Part shown: positions 34,534 through 43,487 of the stretch, one piece after another
How the letters are laid out: each line of letters opens with the position of its first letter
How positions within the stretch are numbered: position 1 is the first letter of the stretch
Origin: Alphaproteobacteria bacterium
GTDB taxonomy: Bacteria > Pseudomonadota > Alphaproteobacteria > UBA8366
Reading direction: 5' to 3'
NCBI GenBank assembly: GCA_028281325.1
Contig: JANQKC010000009.1
Location: 124,001 to 188,000 of the forward strand
DNA length: 64,000 bases
Notes under the pieces: model-generated
Told to the model about the DNA's origin: nothing
Seen by the model: the letters and a program-made list of their open reading frames with translations, nothing else
Databases searched by the model: none
Translations under genes and position numbers: made by a program

Positions 34534-35382
34534 CTACTTCCCGAGATGCTCGGTCAGGAAAGCGTCGATCCCTTTCAGATAGGCCTGCTCGCTTCGGAGG
34601 AAGCCCGTGTTGTGCCCTCCGTTGATTTCGAGAAACTGCTTCGGCTCTCGCGCGGCGGCGAACAGGGCGCGCCCGTGCGCGAACGGGACGATCCGATCGT
34701 CCGGGCTGTGGATGACAAGGACCGGGGCCGAGACGGACGCCAGCGCCGCCTCGGTGTCGTAGTCGAACCGGGTCAGCCACCGTACCGGCAGGAACCAATA
34801 AATCTGCGCCGCCATATCGGGCACCGAGGTAAAGGCCGACTCCAGGATCAACGCCCCGGCGTCCCGCCCTTTCGCCGCATGCGCCGCAACCGCACCGCCG
34901 AGCGAACGCCCGAACAGAACGATCCGTTCCGGGGATATCCCGCGCTGGTCGGTTAGGTAGCGCCATGCCGCCTCGGCATCGCGATAGGTTCCCTCCTCCG
35001 ACGGCTCGCCCTCGCTTTGGCCATAGCCGCGGTAATCGATGATCAGCGTCGACAGACGAAGCCGATTGAACAGGCCAATCGACTCCAACCGATGCGAAAT
35101 GTTGCCGGCATTCCCATGAAAAAACAGCAACACGCCCCGCGCATCCTGCGCCGGCACGAACCAGGCGTCGAGCGTCAAGTCATCCTCGGTGGGAATCTTT
35201 ACCGGCTCATACGCCAGCCCGATGGACTCCGGCGTCGCGACGATCGCGCGGGTCGGCGTGTCCGGGTGGTAGATCAAGCAGGATTGCAACAGGAACAGGG
35301 TCGCCAACAACAGGACGTAAAAGCCCGCGACGGGCATCAGGACGCGTTTCGCGGATTGGAGGATATCTTTTGCTGACGCCAT
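34534..35382 (-). CDS. Alpha/beta hydrolase, BEM46/ABHD13-like, membrane-anchored
   Basis: A 282-residue hydrolase with an N-terminal membrane or signal anchor (VLMPVAGFYVLLLATLFLLQ, then a Cys). The catalytic set is visible: nucleophile Ser in FGRSLGGAV, Asp in IHSPDDRIVPF and His in INGGHNTGF, with the oxyanion motif FFHGNAG. This is the BEM46/ABHD13 pattern of serine hydrolases. Substrate unknown. It probably faces the periplasm. A LQSC motif could make it a lipoprotein. Confidence 0.88.
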   Translation of the reverse strand: MASAKDILQSAKRVLMPVAGFYVLLLATLFLLQSCLIYHPDTPTRAIVATPESIGLAYEPVKIPTEDDLTLDAWFVPAQDARGVLLFFHGNAGNISHRLESIGLFNRLRLSTLIIDYRGYGQSEGEPSEEGTYRDAEAAWRYLTDQRGISPERIVLFGRSLGGAVAAHAAKGRDAGALILESAFTSVPDMAAQIYWFLPVRWLTRFDYDTEAALASVSAPVLVIHSPDDRIVPFAHGRALFAAAREPKQFLEINGGHNTGFLRSEQAYLKGIDAFLTEHLGK

Positions 35383-35494
35383 AACGGTTTCGTTCCGGTC
35401 GTTGCCGCACGGCGCGGCGTTGGGTTAGGCCCGCCTTTTACGCTCCGCCCTGCAATCTGCCTTCACCCACAAGCACAGGCAAGGTTCGAAACGG

Positions 35495-35683
35495 TTACTC
35501 GCCGCCGCCCCCGCCGTCTCCGCCGCAGCCACTCTCGCCGCCGCCGCCGTCGCCCCAACCGCGACCGCGTCTGCGCACGGCAAAAATCGCGGCGATCGCC
35601 AGCGCGCCGAGATAATAGGGCACGAACTCGAAGTCAGGATCGTTCAAAACGAGGTTCCAAGCCTCTTGCATCGTCTCGCGCAT
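35495..35683 (-). CDS. Small membrane protein with Gly-rich tail
   Basis: A 62-residue protein with one predicted helix (VPYYLGALAIAAIFAV), then basic RRRGRGWG and a tail of Gly, Asp, Glu and one Cys. GGAGG lies about ten bases before the ATG. It resembles many short bacterial proteins with C-terminal Gly/Cys-rich tails, for which no function is known. The ribosome site supports it as real. Confidence 0.5.
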   Translation of the reverse strand: MRETMQEAWNLVLNDPDFEFVPYYLGALAIAAIFAVRRRGRGWGDGGGGESGCGGDGGGGGE

Positions 35684-35880
35684 GATCGCGTTCCTCCGGT
35701 AGAACCTGACGCTATCCGGACGACCCTAAGATTGATTTAAGGTCGCGAACGTCCGGAAATACCGCGCAAAATGCGGGATTCCCGGCGCGGCACTTTCTCC
35801 GAAACGGTATTGGCGTTAAAATGATTGGGTTCCCGACGACATTCCAATTTTCGCGACTGCACTCATCCCCGGAGGACGCC

Positions 35881-37593
35881 ATGCCCTATCAACCGACGAT
35901 GCTCGGCACCCGTTACATGGTCTCGGCAGGCCATTATCTCGCCACCCAGGCCGGTTACAACATCCTGGAGGACGGCGGCAACGCGGTGGACGCGGGCGTC
36001 GCGGCGGGCATCGCCTTGGCGGTCGTGCAGAGCGACATCGTCAATGTTGGCGGCGTCGCGCCGATGATCATCTATCTCGCCGAGAAGAGAGAGGTGGTGA
36101 CGATCAGCGGCCTTGGCTGGTGGCCCAAGGCGGCCAAGCTCGACGTCTTCCTGCGGGAGCATAACGGCACCGTGCCGCACGGCGTGCGGCGCTCGGTCAT
36201 GCCGGCGGCGCCCGACGCGTGGATCACTGCGCTCAAACATTTCGGCACCAAAAGCTTCAGCGAGGTCGCCGAAGCCTCGATCCGCTATGCACGCGACGGC
36301 TTCAGCATGCACCCGACCTATCAGGGCACCATCGAGAGCGCCAAGGACGGCTATGCGAACTACCCGAGCAACATGGAAATCATGCTGCCCGGCGGCAAGG
36401 TGCCGGAGGTCGGCGAGAATTTCATCCAGGCCGACCTCGCGCGTTCGCTGCAATACATGGCGGACGAGGAAGCCTCCGCGTCGTCCAAGGGCCGCGAAGA
36501 TGGATTGCAGGCGGCGCGCGCGGCCTTCTACGAGGGCGACATCGCGCAAACCATCGCCAAATTCCACCGCGAGGAAGGCGGCTTCATCACCGAAGAGGAT
36601 ATGCGGGAGTTCCGCGTCGCCATCGAACCGCCGGTCAAACACACCTACAACGGCATCGACGTCTATACCTGCGGACCCTGGTGCCAGGGTCCGGTGCTGC
36701 TGCAGATGATGGCGCTGCTCGACTCCTACGACCTCAAGGGCATGGGCCACAACTCGGTCGAGTACATCCACACCCTGTCGGAAGCGATCAAACTCGCCTT
36801 CGCCGACCGCGAACGCTACTACGGCGACCCCCGCTTCGTCGACGTGCCGATGGATACGCTGCTGTCCGACGATTACAACGCGGAGCGCCGCGGCATGATC
36901 CGTCCCGACGAAGCCTGGCCGGGCATGCCGGCGCATGGCGCGGTCGACGGCTTCGACCCGATGGAAGCGAAATTGCTGTCGCCGCCGCAGGCGCCGGAAT
37001 ACGTGCTGCACGACACATCCTATGCCTGCGCCATCGACGAGCACGGCAACGCCTTCTCGATCACGCCGAGCGACAGTTGCGGCGCATCACCGATCATCCC
37101 CGGCCTCGGCCTCGTCGCATCGAGCCGCGGTTCGCAAGGATGGGCGGTCGAAGGCCATGCCTCGGCCATCGCGCCGGGCAAGCGCCCGCGCCTGACGCCG
37201 AACCCCGCCATGGCCGTCGCCGAAGGCAAGATGACCATGCCCTTCGGCACGCCCGGCGGCGACGTGCAATGCCAGGCGATGCTTCAGGTCTTCAACAACA
37301 TCCACGAATTCGGCATGGACCCGCAGGAGGCCATCGAAGCCCCGCGCTTCTCGACCTACAGCGCGCCCAGTTCCTTCGAGCCGCACGAGGCGGAGCCCGG
37401 CATCCTGCGCATCGAAAACCGCGTCGACGACAGCACCGGCAAGGCGCTCGAAGCGAAGGGCCACAAGGTCGAATGGTGGCCGGAAATCACCCGCAAGGCG
37501 GGCGCGGTCTGCACGGTCGTGCACGACCACGAGACCGGCCAACTCGCCGGCGGCGCCGACCCGCGCCGACAGTCCCGCGCCATGGGCTGGTAA
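35881..37593 (+). CDS. Gamma-glutamyltranspeptidase-like Ntn-hydrolase (paralog A)
   Basis: A 570-residue protein of the gamma-glutamyltransferase family. It has the N-terminal core (AGHYLATQAGYNILEDGGNA, VDAGVAAGIALAV) and the putative autoprocessing Thr379 in DTSYACAIDEHGNAFSIT, matching the TTHxSVxD region of known enzymes. It also has the C-terminal PNPAMAVAEGKMTMPFGTPG. The ATG at 35881 has GGAGG upstream; 20 more codons upstream are open but less likely. No signal peptide is seen, unlike classical periplasmic GGT, so it may act on a cytoplasmic amide or be a relative such as an acylase. A paralog lies past the P-type ATPase. Confidence 0.87.
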   Translation: MPYQPTMLGTRYMVSAGHYLATQAGYNILEDGGNAVDAGVAAGIALAVVQSDIVNVGGVAPMIIYLAEKREVVTISGLGWWPKAAKLDVFLREHNGTVPHGVRRSVMPAAPDAWITALKHFGTKSFSEVAEASIRYARDGFSMHPTYQGTIESAKDGYANYPSNMEIMLPGGKVPEVGENFIQADLARSLQYMADEEASASSKGREDGLQAARAAFYEGDIAQTIAKFHREEGGFITEEDMREFRVAIEPPVKHTYNGIDVYTCGPWCQGPVLLQMMALLDSYDLKGMGHNSVEYIHTLSEAIKLAFADRERYYGDPRFVDVPMDTLLSDDYNAERRGMIRPDEAWPGMPAHGAVDGFDPMEAKLLSPPQAPEYVLHDTSYACAIDEHGNAFSITPSDSCGASPIIPGLGLVASSRGSQGWAVEGHASAIAPGKRPRLTPNPAMAVAEGKMTMPFGTPGGDVQCQAMLQVFNNIHEFGMDPQEAIEAPRFSTYSAPSSFEPHEAEPGILRIENRVDDSTGKALEAKGHKVEWWPEITRKAGAVCTVVHDHETGQLAGGADPRRQSRAMGW

Positions 37594-37670
37594 GGCACCT
37601 TTCACCGACAGCACCGCCACCCCACATCTGTCGATGAATCCTTGAGAAGCGGATCAGAGGGAGTGGCGGG

Positions 37671-40415
37671 ATGAACGGGATCATCGCCAAGGACCCGCCG
37701 GCGGATAGGCTGTCCGACCGGCGGGACTGGCACGCGCTGTCATCCGACGACGCGATCACGGCGGTCGAGAGCCGTCCCGACGGGTTATCCGAGGATGAGG
37801 CGCGCCGCCGCTTGGCGGAGGCCGGCCCCAATCGATTGCCGCCGCCGAAAAAGCGCGGTCCGATCCTGCGATTTCTGATTCAGTTCAATGATGTGCTGAT
37901 TTACGTGCTGATCGCCGCCGCCGGCCTGACCGCCCTGCTCGGCCATTGGATCGATACCCAAGTCATTCTCGCCGTCGTCTTGGTCAACGCCATCATCGGC
38001 TTTCTGCAAGAAGGCAAGGCCGAGAAAGCCCTCGAAGCGATTCGCGACATGCTCGCGCCGCAAGCAAACGTCATCCGCGACGGCCGGCGTATATCCGTGC
38101 CCAGCGACGAGATCGTACCGGGCGATATCGTTCTGCTCGAAGCGGGCGACCGCGTGCCCGCCGACCTCCGGCTGGTCGACGTCAAGGGCCTCAAGGTCGA
38201 CGAGTCGGTGCTCACCGGCGAATCCGTTCCCGTCGAGAAAGCCGAAAAGACAGTGGCACAGGACGCCCCGCTCGGCGATCGGACGCCCATGGCCTTCAGC
38301 GGCACGCTGGTGACCTACGGGCAAGGAAAAGGAGCCGTCGTCGAGACTGGCGCAAGGACCGAGATTGGCCGGATCAGCGGCATGCTGTCCGAAGTCACCA
38401 CCTTGCAGACGCCGCTCTTGCGGCAAATGGCCGTCTTCGCCAAACGGCTGACCGTCGCGATCCTGAGCGTTGCCGTGCTCGTCCTCGCCTTCGGGTTGCT
38501 GGTGCGCGATTTCGGCTTCACCGAGATCTTAATGGCGGTCGTCGGCCTGTCGGTCGCCGCCATCCCGGAAGGTCTGCCGGCCATCCTGACGATCACCCTG
38601 GCGATCGGCGTGCAAGGCATGGCCCGCCAGAACGCGATTGTCCGCAGGCTGCCGGCGATCGAAACACTGGGGTCGGTTTCGGTCATCTGCTCCGACAAGA
38701 CGGGCACGCTGACCCGCAACGAAATGACCGTCGCCTCGATCGCAACGGCAAAGCGGTTCTTCACGGTCAACGGCACCGGGTATGCGCCACGCGGCGGCAT
38801 CACGCTCGATGGACGCGACACGGACGCCGGGATGTATCCGTTGCTCGACGAGATAGGCCGGGCGGCGCTGTTGTGCAACGACGCAAGCCTGCACGAATCC
38901 GACGGCCATTGGAGGATCGAGGGCGACCCGATGGAGGCCGCCTTGCTCGCCGTCGCCGCCAAGGCCGGTCTCGATTATGAGTTCGAGCGCCGGTCCTGGC
39001 CGCGCGCCGACGCGATACCGTTCGACTCCGAACACCAGTTCATGGCGAGCCTCAACCACGACCATACGGGAAATTGGGCGGTTTTCGTCAAGGGCGCACC
39101 GGAACGCATACTCGGCATGTGCGACCGGCAGCGGGGTGTCGAAGGCAACATAGCGCTCGACACGGACTATTGGCACAGCCAGGCGGAAGAGATCGCGTCG
39201 CGGGGCCAGCGCATCCTCGCCGTCGCCACGAAGGCAACGGATGCCTCCCAGTCCAGTTTGCGCTTCGATGATGTCGAAAGCGGCCTGACCTTCCTTGGCC
39301 TGTTCGGCCTGATCGATCCACCGCGCGAGGAGGCGATCGCCGCGGTCGCGGAGTGCCAGGCCGCGGGAATTTCCGTCAAGATGATCACCGGCGATCATGG
39401 CGGCACGGCCGTGGCGGTGGCCCGTCAGTTGGGCCTGGAAAACCCGGAAAAGCTGCTGACCGGCCGCGACCTAGACATGCTGGATGACGACGACCTGCGC
39501 GCGCGGGTCCGGGAAACGGCCATTTTCGCGCGTACCAGCCCGGCCCATAAACTGCGGCTGGTCGCGGCCCTGCAAGCCGACAACGCCGTCGTCGCTATGA
39601 CCGGCGATGGGGTCAACGACGCGCCGGCGCTCAAACGCGCCGATGTCGGGATCGCGATGGGTCGGAAAGGCAGCGAGGCTGCCAAGGAAGCATCGGAGAT
39701 GGTGCTGGCGGATGACAATTTCGCGAGCATCGCCGAAGCGGTGCGCGCCGGACGGACCGTCTACGACAATCTGAAAAAGGCCATTCTGTTCATCCTGCCG
39801 ACGAACGGCAGTCAAGCGCTGGTCCTGATCGCGGCGATCCTGCTTGGCTTCACCCTACCGATCACGCCGGTCCAAATCCTGTGGGTCAACATGGTGACCG
39901 CCGTGACCCTCGCCCTGGCGCTCGCCTTCGAGCCCAGCGAACCCGACGTCATGCGCCGCCCGCCGCGCGCCGCCGACGAGCCCATTCTCTCCCGGTTTCT
40001 GATCTGGCGAACGGCATTCGTCTCCGTCCTTTTCATGGGCGCGATCTTCAGCAAGTTCATTTACGCCACAGTCCAGGGGGCCAGTATCGAAGAAGCGCGC
40101 ACCATCGCGGTTAACACACTGGTGGTGCTCGAGATTTTTTATCTGTTCAGCGTTCGTTTCCTGAAAGCCCCGTCGATCACCTTGCGCGGCATCATCGGCA
40201 CACGGCCGGTCTTGATCGCCGTCGGCATGGTCACGGCGCTACAGTTCCTCTTTACCTACGCACCGTTCATGGAGACCTTCTTCGATGTTCGCCCGCTGAG
40301 CCTGGTGCAAGGCCTACAGATCGTAGCGGTCGGCGGCGTCGTGATGCTCGTCCTCGAAGCCGAAAAATGGCTGCACGGACGGGCGACCGGACGGCGCCGG
40401 GCAGAACGGACCTGA
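37671..40415 (+). CDS. P-type cation-transporting ATPase (P2, SERCA/PMR-like)
   Basis: A 914-residue pump. The domain order is an N-terminal cation-ATPase domain (SVESRPDGLSEDEARRRL-like), actuator motif LTGESVPVEKAE, TM4 with AAIPEGLPAIL, phosphorylation Asp342 in SDKTGTLT, nucleotide region KGAPERIL and hinge MTGDGVNDAPALKRADVGIA. The PEGL motif in TM4 and the NMVTA motif in TM6 place it with Ca2+/Mn2+-type P2 ATPases. The cation cannot be fixed. It lies between the two GGT-like paralogs on the same strand, 77 bases after the first. Confidence 0.93.
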   Translation: MNGIIAKDPPADRLSDRRDWHALSSDDAITAVESRPDGLSEDEARRRLAEAGPNRLPPPKKRGPILRFLIQFNDVLIYVLIAAAGLTALLGHWIDTQVILAVVLVNAIIGFLQEGKAEKALEAIRDMLAPQANVIRDGRRISVPSDEIVPGDIVLLEAGDRVPADLRLVDVKGLKVDESVLTGESVPVEKAEKTVAQDAPLGDRTPMAFSGTLVTYGQGKGAVVETGARTEIGRISGMLSEVTTLQTPLLRQMAVFAKRLTVAILSVAVLVLAFGLLVRDFGFTEILMAVVGLSVAAIPEGLPAILTITLAIGVQGMARQNAIVRRLPAIETLGSVSVICSDKTGTLTRNEMTVASIATAKRFFTVNGTGYAPRGGITLDGRDTDAGMYPLLDEIGRAALLCNDASLHESDGHWRIEGDPMEAALLAVAAKAGLDYEFERRSWPRADAIPFDSEHQFMASLNHDHTGNWAVFVKGAPERILGMCDRQRGVEGNIALDTDYWHSQAEEIASRGQRILAVATKATDASQSSLRFDDVESGLTFLGLFGLIDPPREEAIAAVAECQAAGISVKMITGDHGGTAVAVARQLGLENPEKLLTGRDLDMLDDDDLRARVRETAIFARTSPAHKLRLVAALQADNAVVAMTGDGVNDAPALKRADVGIAMGRKGSEAAKEASEMVLADDNFASIAEAVRAGRTVYDNLKKAILFILPTNGSQALVLIAAILLGFTLPITPVQILWVNMVTAVTLALALAFEPSEPDVMRRPPRAADEPILSRFLIWRTAFVSVLFMGAIFSKFIYATVQGASIEEARTIAVNTLVVLEIFYLFSVRFLKAPSITLRGIIGTRPVLIAVGMVTALQFLFTYAPFMETFFDVRPLSLVQGLQIVAVGGVVMLVLEAEKWLHGRATGRRRAERT

Positions 40416-40496
40416 GACGGCCATGGTCGACAATCGGTCCCAACATTGACGGCGGGTGTCCCTAGCCGTCATGCTGGCTCGCAGAGAACCCAAGGA

Positions 40497-40563
40497 CCCT
40501 TCGACAAGCTCAGGGTAGGAACGACGGGGAATGACTCCTCATCCTGAGCCTGTCGACGCATGA
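40497..40563. repeat. Intergenic repeat, CGACAAGCTCAG family (copy 1)
   Basis: An inverted arrangement of CCCTTCGACAAGCTCAGGG (40497-40515) and CTCATCCTGAGCCTGTCGA downstream. Related copies occur near 42.3-42.4 kb and 49.2 kb. This is a common dispersed intergenic repeat type in proteobacteria. Confidence 0.75.
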
Positions 40564-40591
40564 CCGCCCCCAAACCAACGGAGCATCGCCT

Positions 40592-42319
40592 ATGCCCTAC
40601 CAACCCACCGTCTTTGGCACCCGCTACATGGTCGCCGCCGGACACTACCTGGCGACGCAGGCCGCCTTCGACATCCTCGAAGCGGGCGGCAACGCGGTGG
40701 ATGCGGGCGTGGCGGCCAATATCGCGCTTGGCGTGTTGCAGAGCGACATGGTGAACATAGCGGGAGTCGCGCCGATCCTGATCTATCGCGCCAAGGAGCG
40801 GGACGTGCTGACGATCACGGGCCTCGGCCCTTGGCCCAAGGCGGCGACCCTCGATCTATTCCTCAACGAACATGGCGGCGAAATTCCGCTCGGCCTGCGC
40901 CGCACGGTGGTGCCGGCTGCCCCCGACGCCAACATCATGGCGCTCGACCGGTTCGGCACCCTGTCCTTCGGCGAGGTCGCGGCGGCGGCGATCCGATTTG
41001 CGCGCGACGGTTTCGCGATGCATCGGATGATGACGGCCTATATCGAGGCCTACGAGGACAACTACCGGAAATGGCCCGAGAATGCGTCGATCTATTTGCC
41101 GAACGGACGCGCGCCGCAGCCGGGCGAGCGTTTCGTGCAGACCGATCTCGCCCGCTCGCTGCAATTCATGGCGGACGAGGAAGCGGCGGCGGCGAAGCAT
41201 GGCCGGTCGGCGGGGCTGAAGGCCGCACGCGACGCGATCTATTCCGGCGATATCGGCCAGGCGATCCTGCGCTACCACCGGGAAAACGACGGGCTGCTCG
41301 CCGAAGAAGACCTCAACAGCTTCCAATCGACCATCGAACCGCCGGTCAAACGCACGTTCAACGGCTGCGGCGAGCCGATCGACATCTACACCTGCGGCCC
41401 CTGGTGCCAGGGGCCAGTGATGCAGCAGATGCTCGCCCTGCTCGACGGTTTCGACCTGAAATCGATGGGCCACAACAGCGTCGAGTACATCCATGTGGTC
41501 GCCGAGGCGATGAAACTCGCATTGGCCGACCGGGAACGCTATTACGGCGACCCGAATTTCGTGGACGTGCCGCTGGAGCGCCTGTTGTCCGACGCCTACA
41601 ACGCGGAGCGCCGGTCGATGATCCGCCCGGACACGGCCTGGCCCGAGATGCCGCCCGCCGGCGATTTCGGCAACGATCCCGGCCCCGCCTGGATGACCGC
41701 GCAGCATTTGTCGCAGGAAAGCCCGCCGATGCCGGGCGACACCTCCTATGTCTGCGCGGTCGACAAGGACGGCAACGTCTTCTCGTCGAACCCGTCGGAC
41801 GTGACCTGGGAATCGCCGGTCATCCCGGGCACCGGCCTCTGCCCCTCCTCCCGCGGCTCGCAGTCCTGGGCCGTGCCCGGCCACGCGTCGTCCGTCGCGC
41901 CTGGCAAACGGCCGCGCCTGACGCCGAACCCGGCGCTCGCGATGCGCGACGGTAAGCTGGTCATGCCGATCGGCACGCCCGGCGGCGACACGCAATGCCA
42001 GGCTGTCCTGCAGGTGCTGCTGAACCGGGAACTGTTCGGCATGGACGCGCAGGAAGCCGCCGAAGCGCCCCGCTTCATCACCCACAGCCAGCCGGACAGC
42101 TTCGCGCCGCACACCGCCTATCCCGGCCGCCTGACCATCGAAGGCCGGATCGACGCCAAGACCGGCGACGCGCTGGCCGACAAGGGCCACACGGTGGAAC
42201 GGCTGGACGACATGACGTGGAAGACCGCTGGCGTCTGCCTGGTCGCGCACGACCTGGAAAGCGGAATCCTAGAAGGCGGCGCCGACCCGCGCCGCCCGTC
42301 CCGTGCGATGGGGTGGTGA
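40592..42319 (+). CDS. Gamma-glutamyltranspeptidase-like Ntn-hydrolase (paralog B)
   Basis: A 575-residue close paralog of the gene at 35.9 kb. Both begin MPYQPT, share AGHYLATQA and NAVDAGVAA, and end with GGADPRR-SRAMGW. The putative catalytic Thr384 lies in GDTSYVCAVDKDGNVFSSNP. As in paralog A, no signal peptide is visible. The pair probably arose by duplication and now flanks the ATPase gene. A substrate difference is possible: residues after the Thr differ (SDSCGASP in A, SDVTWESP in B). Confidence 0.87.
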   Translation: MPYQPTVFGTRYMVAAGHYLATQAAFDILEAGGNAVDAGVAANIALGVLQSDMVNIAGVAPILIYRAKERDVLTITGLGPWPKAATLDLFLNEHGGEIPLGLRRTVVPAAPDANIMALDRFGTLSFGEVAAAAIRFARDGFAMHRMMTAYIEAYEDNYRKWPENASIYLPNGRAPQPGERFVQTDLARSLQFMADEEAAAAKHGRSAGLKAARDAIYSGDIGQAILRYHRENDGLLAEEDLNSFQSTIEPPVKRTFNGCGEPIDIYTCGPWCQGPVMQQMLALLDGFDLKSMGHNSVEYIHVVAEAMKLALADRERYYGDPNFVDVPLERLLSDAYNAERRSMIRPDTAWPEMPPAGDFGNDPGPAWMTAQHLSQESPPMPGDTSYVCAVDKDGNVFSSNPSDVTWESPVIPGTGLCPSSRGSQSWAVPGHASSVAPGKRPRLTPNPALAMRDGKLVMPIGTPGGDTQCQAVLQVLLNRELFGMDAQEAAEAPRFITHSQPDSFAPHTAYPGRLTIEGRIDAKTGDALADKGHTVERLDDMTWKTAGVCLVAHDLESGILEGGADPRRPSRAMGW

Positions 42320-42339
42320 TCATCTATTTGGCCCTTCAT

Positions 42340-42420
42340 CCTTCGTCAGGCTCAGGATGAGGAAGATTGAGAGGCACAGTTCTTAGACACCCTCATGCTG
42401 AGCTTGTCGAAGCATGAGGA
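42340..42420. repeat. Intergenic repeat, CGACAAGCTCAG family (copy 2)
   Basis: Contains CTTCGTCAGGCTCAGGATGA and, downstream, CCTCATGCT-gagcttgtcga-AGCATGAGG (42391-42419), a perfect 9-bp inverted repeat. It lies between two convergent genes and may help end transcription. Confidence 0.75.
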
Positions 42421-42437
42421 CCACTCTGCGCAACCCG

Positions 42438-43289
42438 CTAAACCGGTCGTGCGCCGTTCACAGTGACGCGGTTCATGTAGCGTTTGTATCCGGGATAGTC
42501 GTTCAGCGCCTTGTGCATGACGCAACGGTTGTCCCAGAAGGCGACCGAGCCCTTCTCCCAGCGAAAGCGGCAGGTGAACTCCGGTCTATGGGAATGCTCG
42601 AACAGGAATTCGAGCAGCGGTTTGCTCTCGTCCTCGGTCATGCCCTTGAAACGGTGCGTCCGCACGCGGTTGACGTAGAGCGCCTTGCGGCCACTTTCCG
42701 GGTGGGTGATGACCACCGGATGCTCGCACTCGGGCTCCTCTTCCGCGCTCGCATCCTCGCGCAGCTTGCTCGTACGCTCCTGGTTGCGCCCGGCGGATAC
42801 CGTCGGCGACTGGATGCGGTTGTCGTGCACCCCGGTCAGCCCGCAGAGCAACGCCTTCATCCCGTCGGACAAGCTCTCGTAGGCGTCATACTGGCTGGCG
42901 AACATCGTATCGCCGCCGACGGGCGGAACCTCCAGCGCATAGAGGATCGAGCCCATCGGCGGTTCCGGCAGGTGCGTCAGATCGTGATGCCAGCTCTCGC
43001 CGACGATCCGCTTGTGTTCCGGGTCCTTGCGGATCGGGAAAATCTCCGGGTGGCCTTCCAACGGCACGTAGCGTGGATGGATGTTGAGCGTGCCGAAACG
43101 CCGGCCGAAATCCTTGTGCTGGTCCTCGGCCAGCTCCTGGTCGCGGAAGAACAGCACCTGATGCTCGACGAAGGCGTCATGGATTTCCGAGAAGGCCGCA
43201 TTGCCGAGCGGTTGCGACAGGTCGACACCCTGGATTTCCGCGCCGCAGCTTCCTGATACGGGTCGAACCTCGATATGCGCGTAGGCCAT
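42438..43289 (-). CDS. TauD/TfdA-family Fe(II)/2-oxoglutarate dioxygenase (copy 2)
   Basis: A 283-residue dioxygenase. Iron ligands are in GESWHHDLTH (HxD) and CVMHKALND, with the 2-oxoglutarate Arg near the end (YMNRVTVNG). The start is supported by GGAGGAATGCC before the ATG. It is closer to the copy at 45.7 kb (shared FFRDQE/DI, QHKDFGR(R/H)FG, EPPMGSIL) than to the copy at 27.4 kb. Substrate unknown. Confidence 0.9.
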   Translation of the reverse strand: MAYAHIEVRPVSGSCGAEIQGVDLSQPLGNAAFSEIHDAFVEHQVLFFRDQELAEDQHKDFGRRFGTLNIHPRYVPLEGHPEIFPIRKDPEHKRIVGESWHHDLTHLPEPPMGSILYALEVPPVGGDTMFASQYDAYESLSDGMKALLCGLTGVHDNRIQSPTVSAGRNQERTSKLREDASAEEEPECEHPVVITHPESGRKALYVNRVRTHRFKGMTEDESKPLLEFLFEHSHRPEFTCRFRWEKGSVAFWDNRCVMHKALNDYPGYKRYMNRVTVNGARPV

Positions 43290-43487
43290 GGCATTCCTCC
43301 GATCTGCTGACGGTCGTTGGGATCGTCATGAGTCTGCCACCAACCAAGGGACACGACAAATTGCCCGAGCCGGGCTCCGAAATCGTTCATGCATGCGTTG
43401 ATAACTCTTTGTTCACGGTAGGGAACTACCTTGTGCGCCTTCATCGCGCCGATATGATTCCAAGTTGCGACTTGTCGAGATACGACC

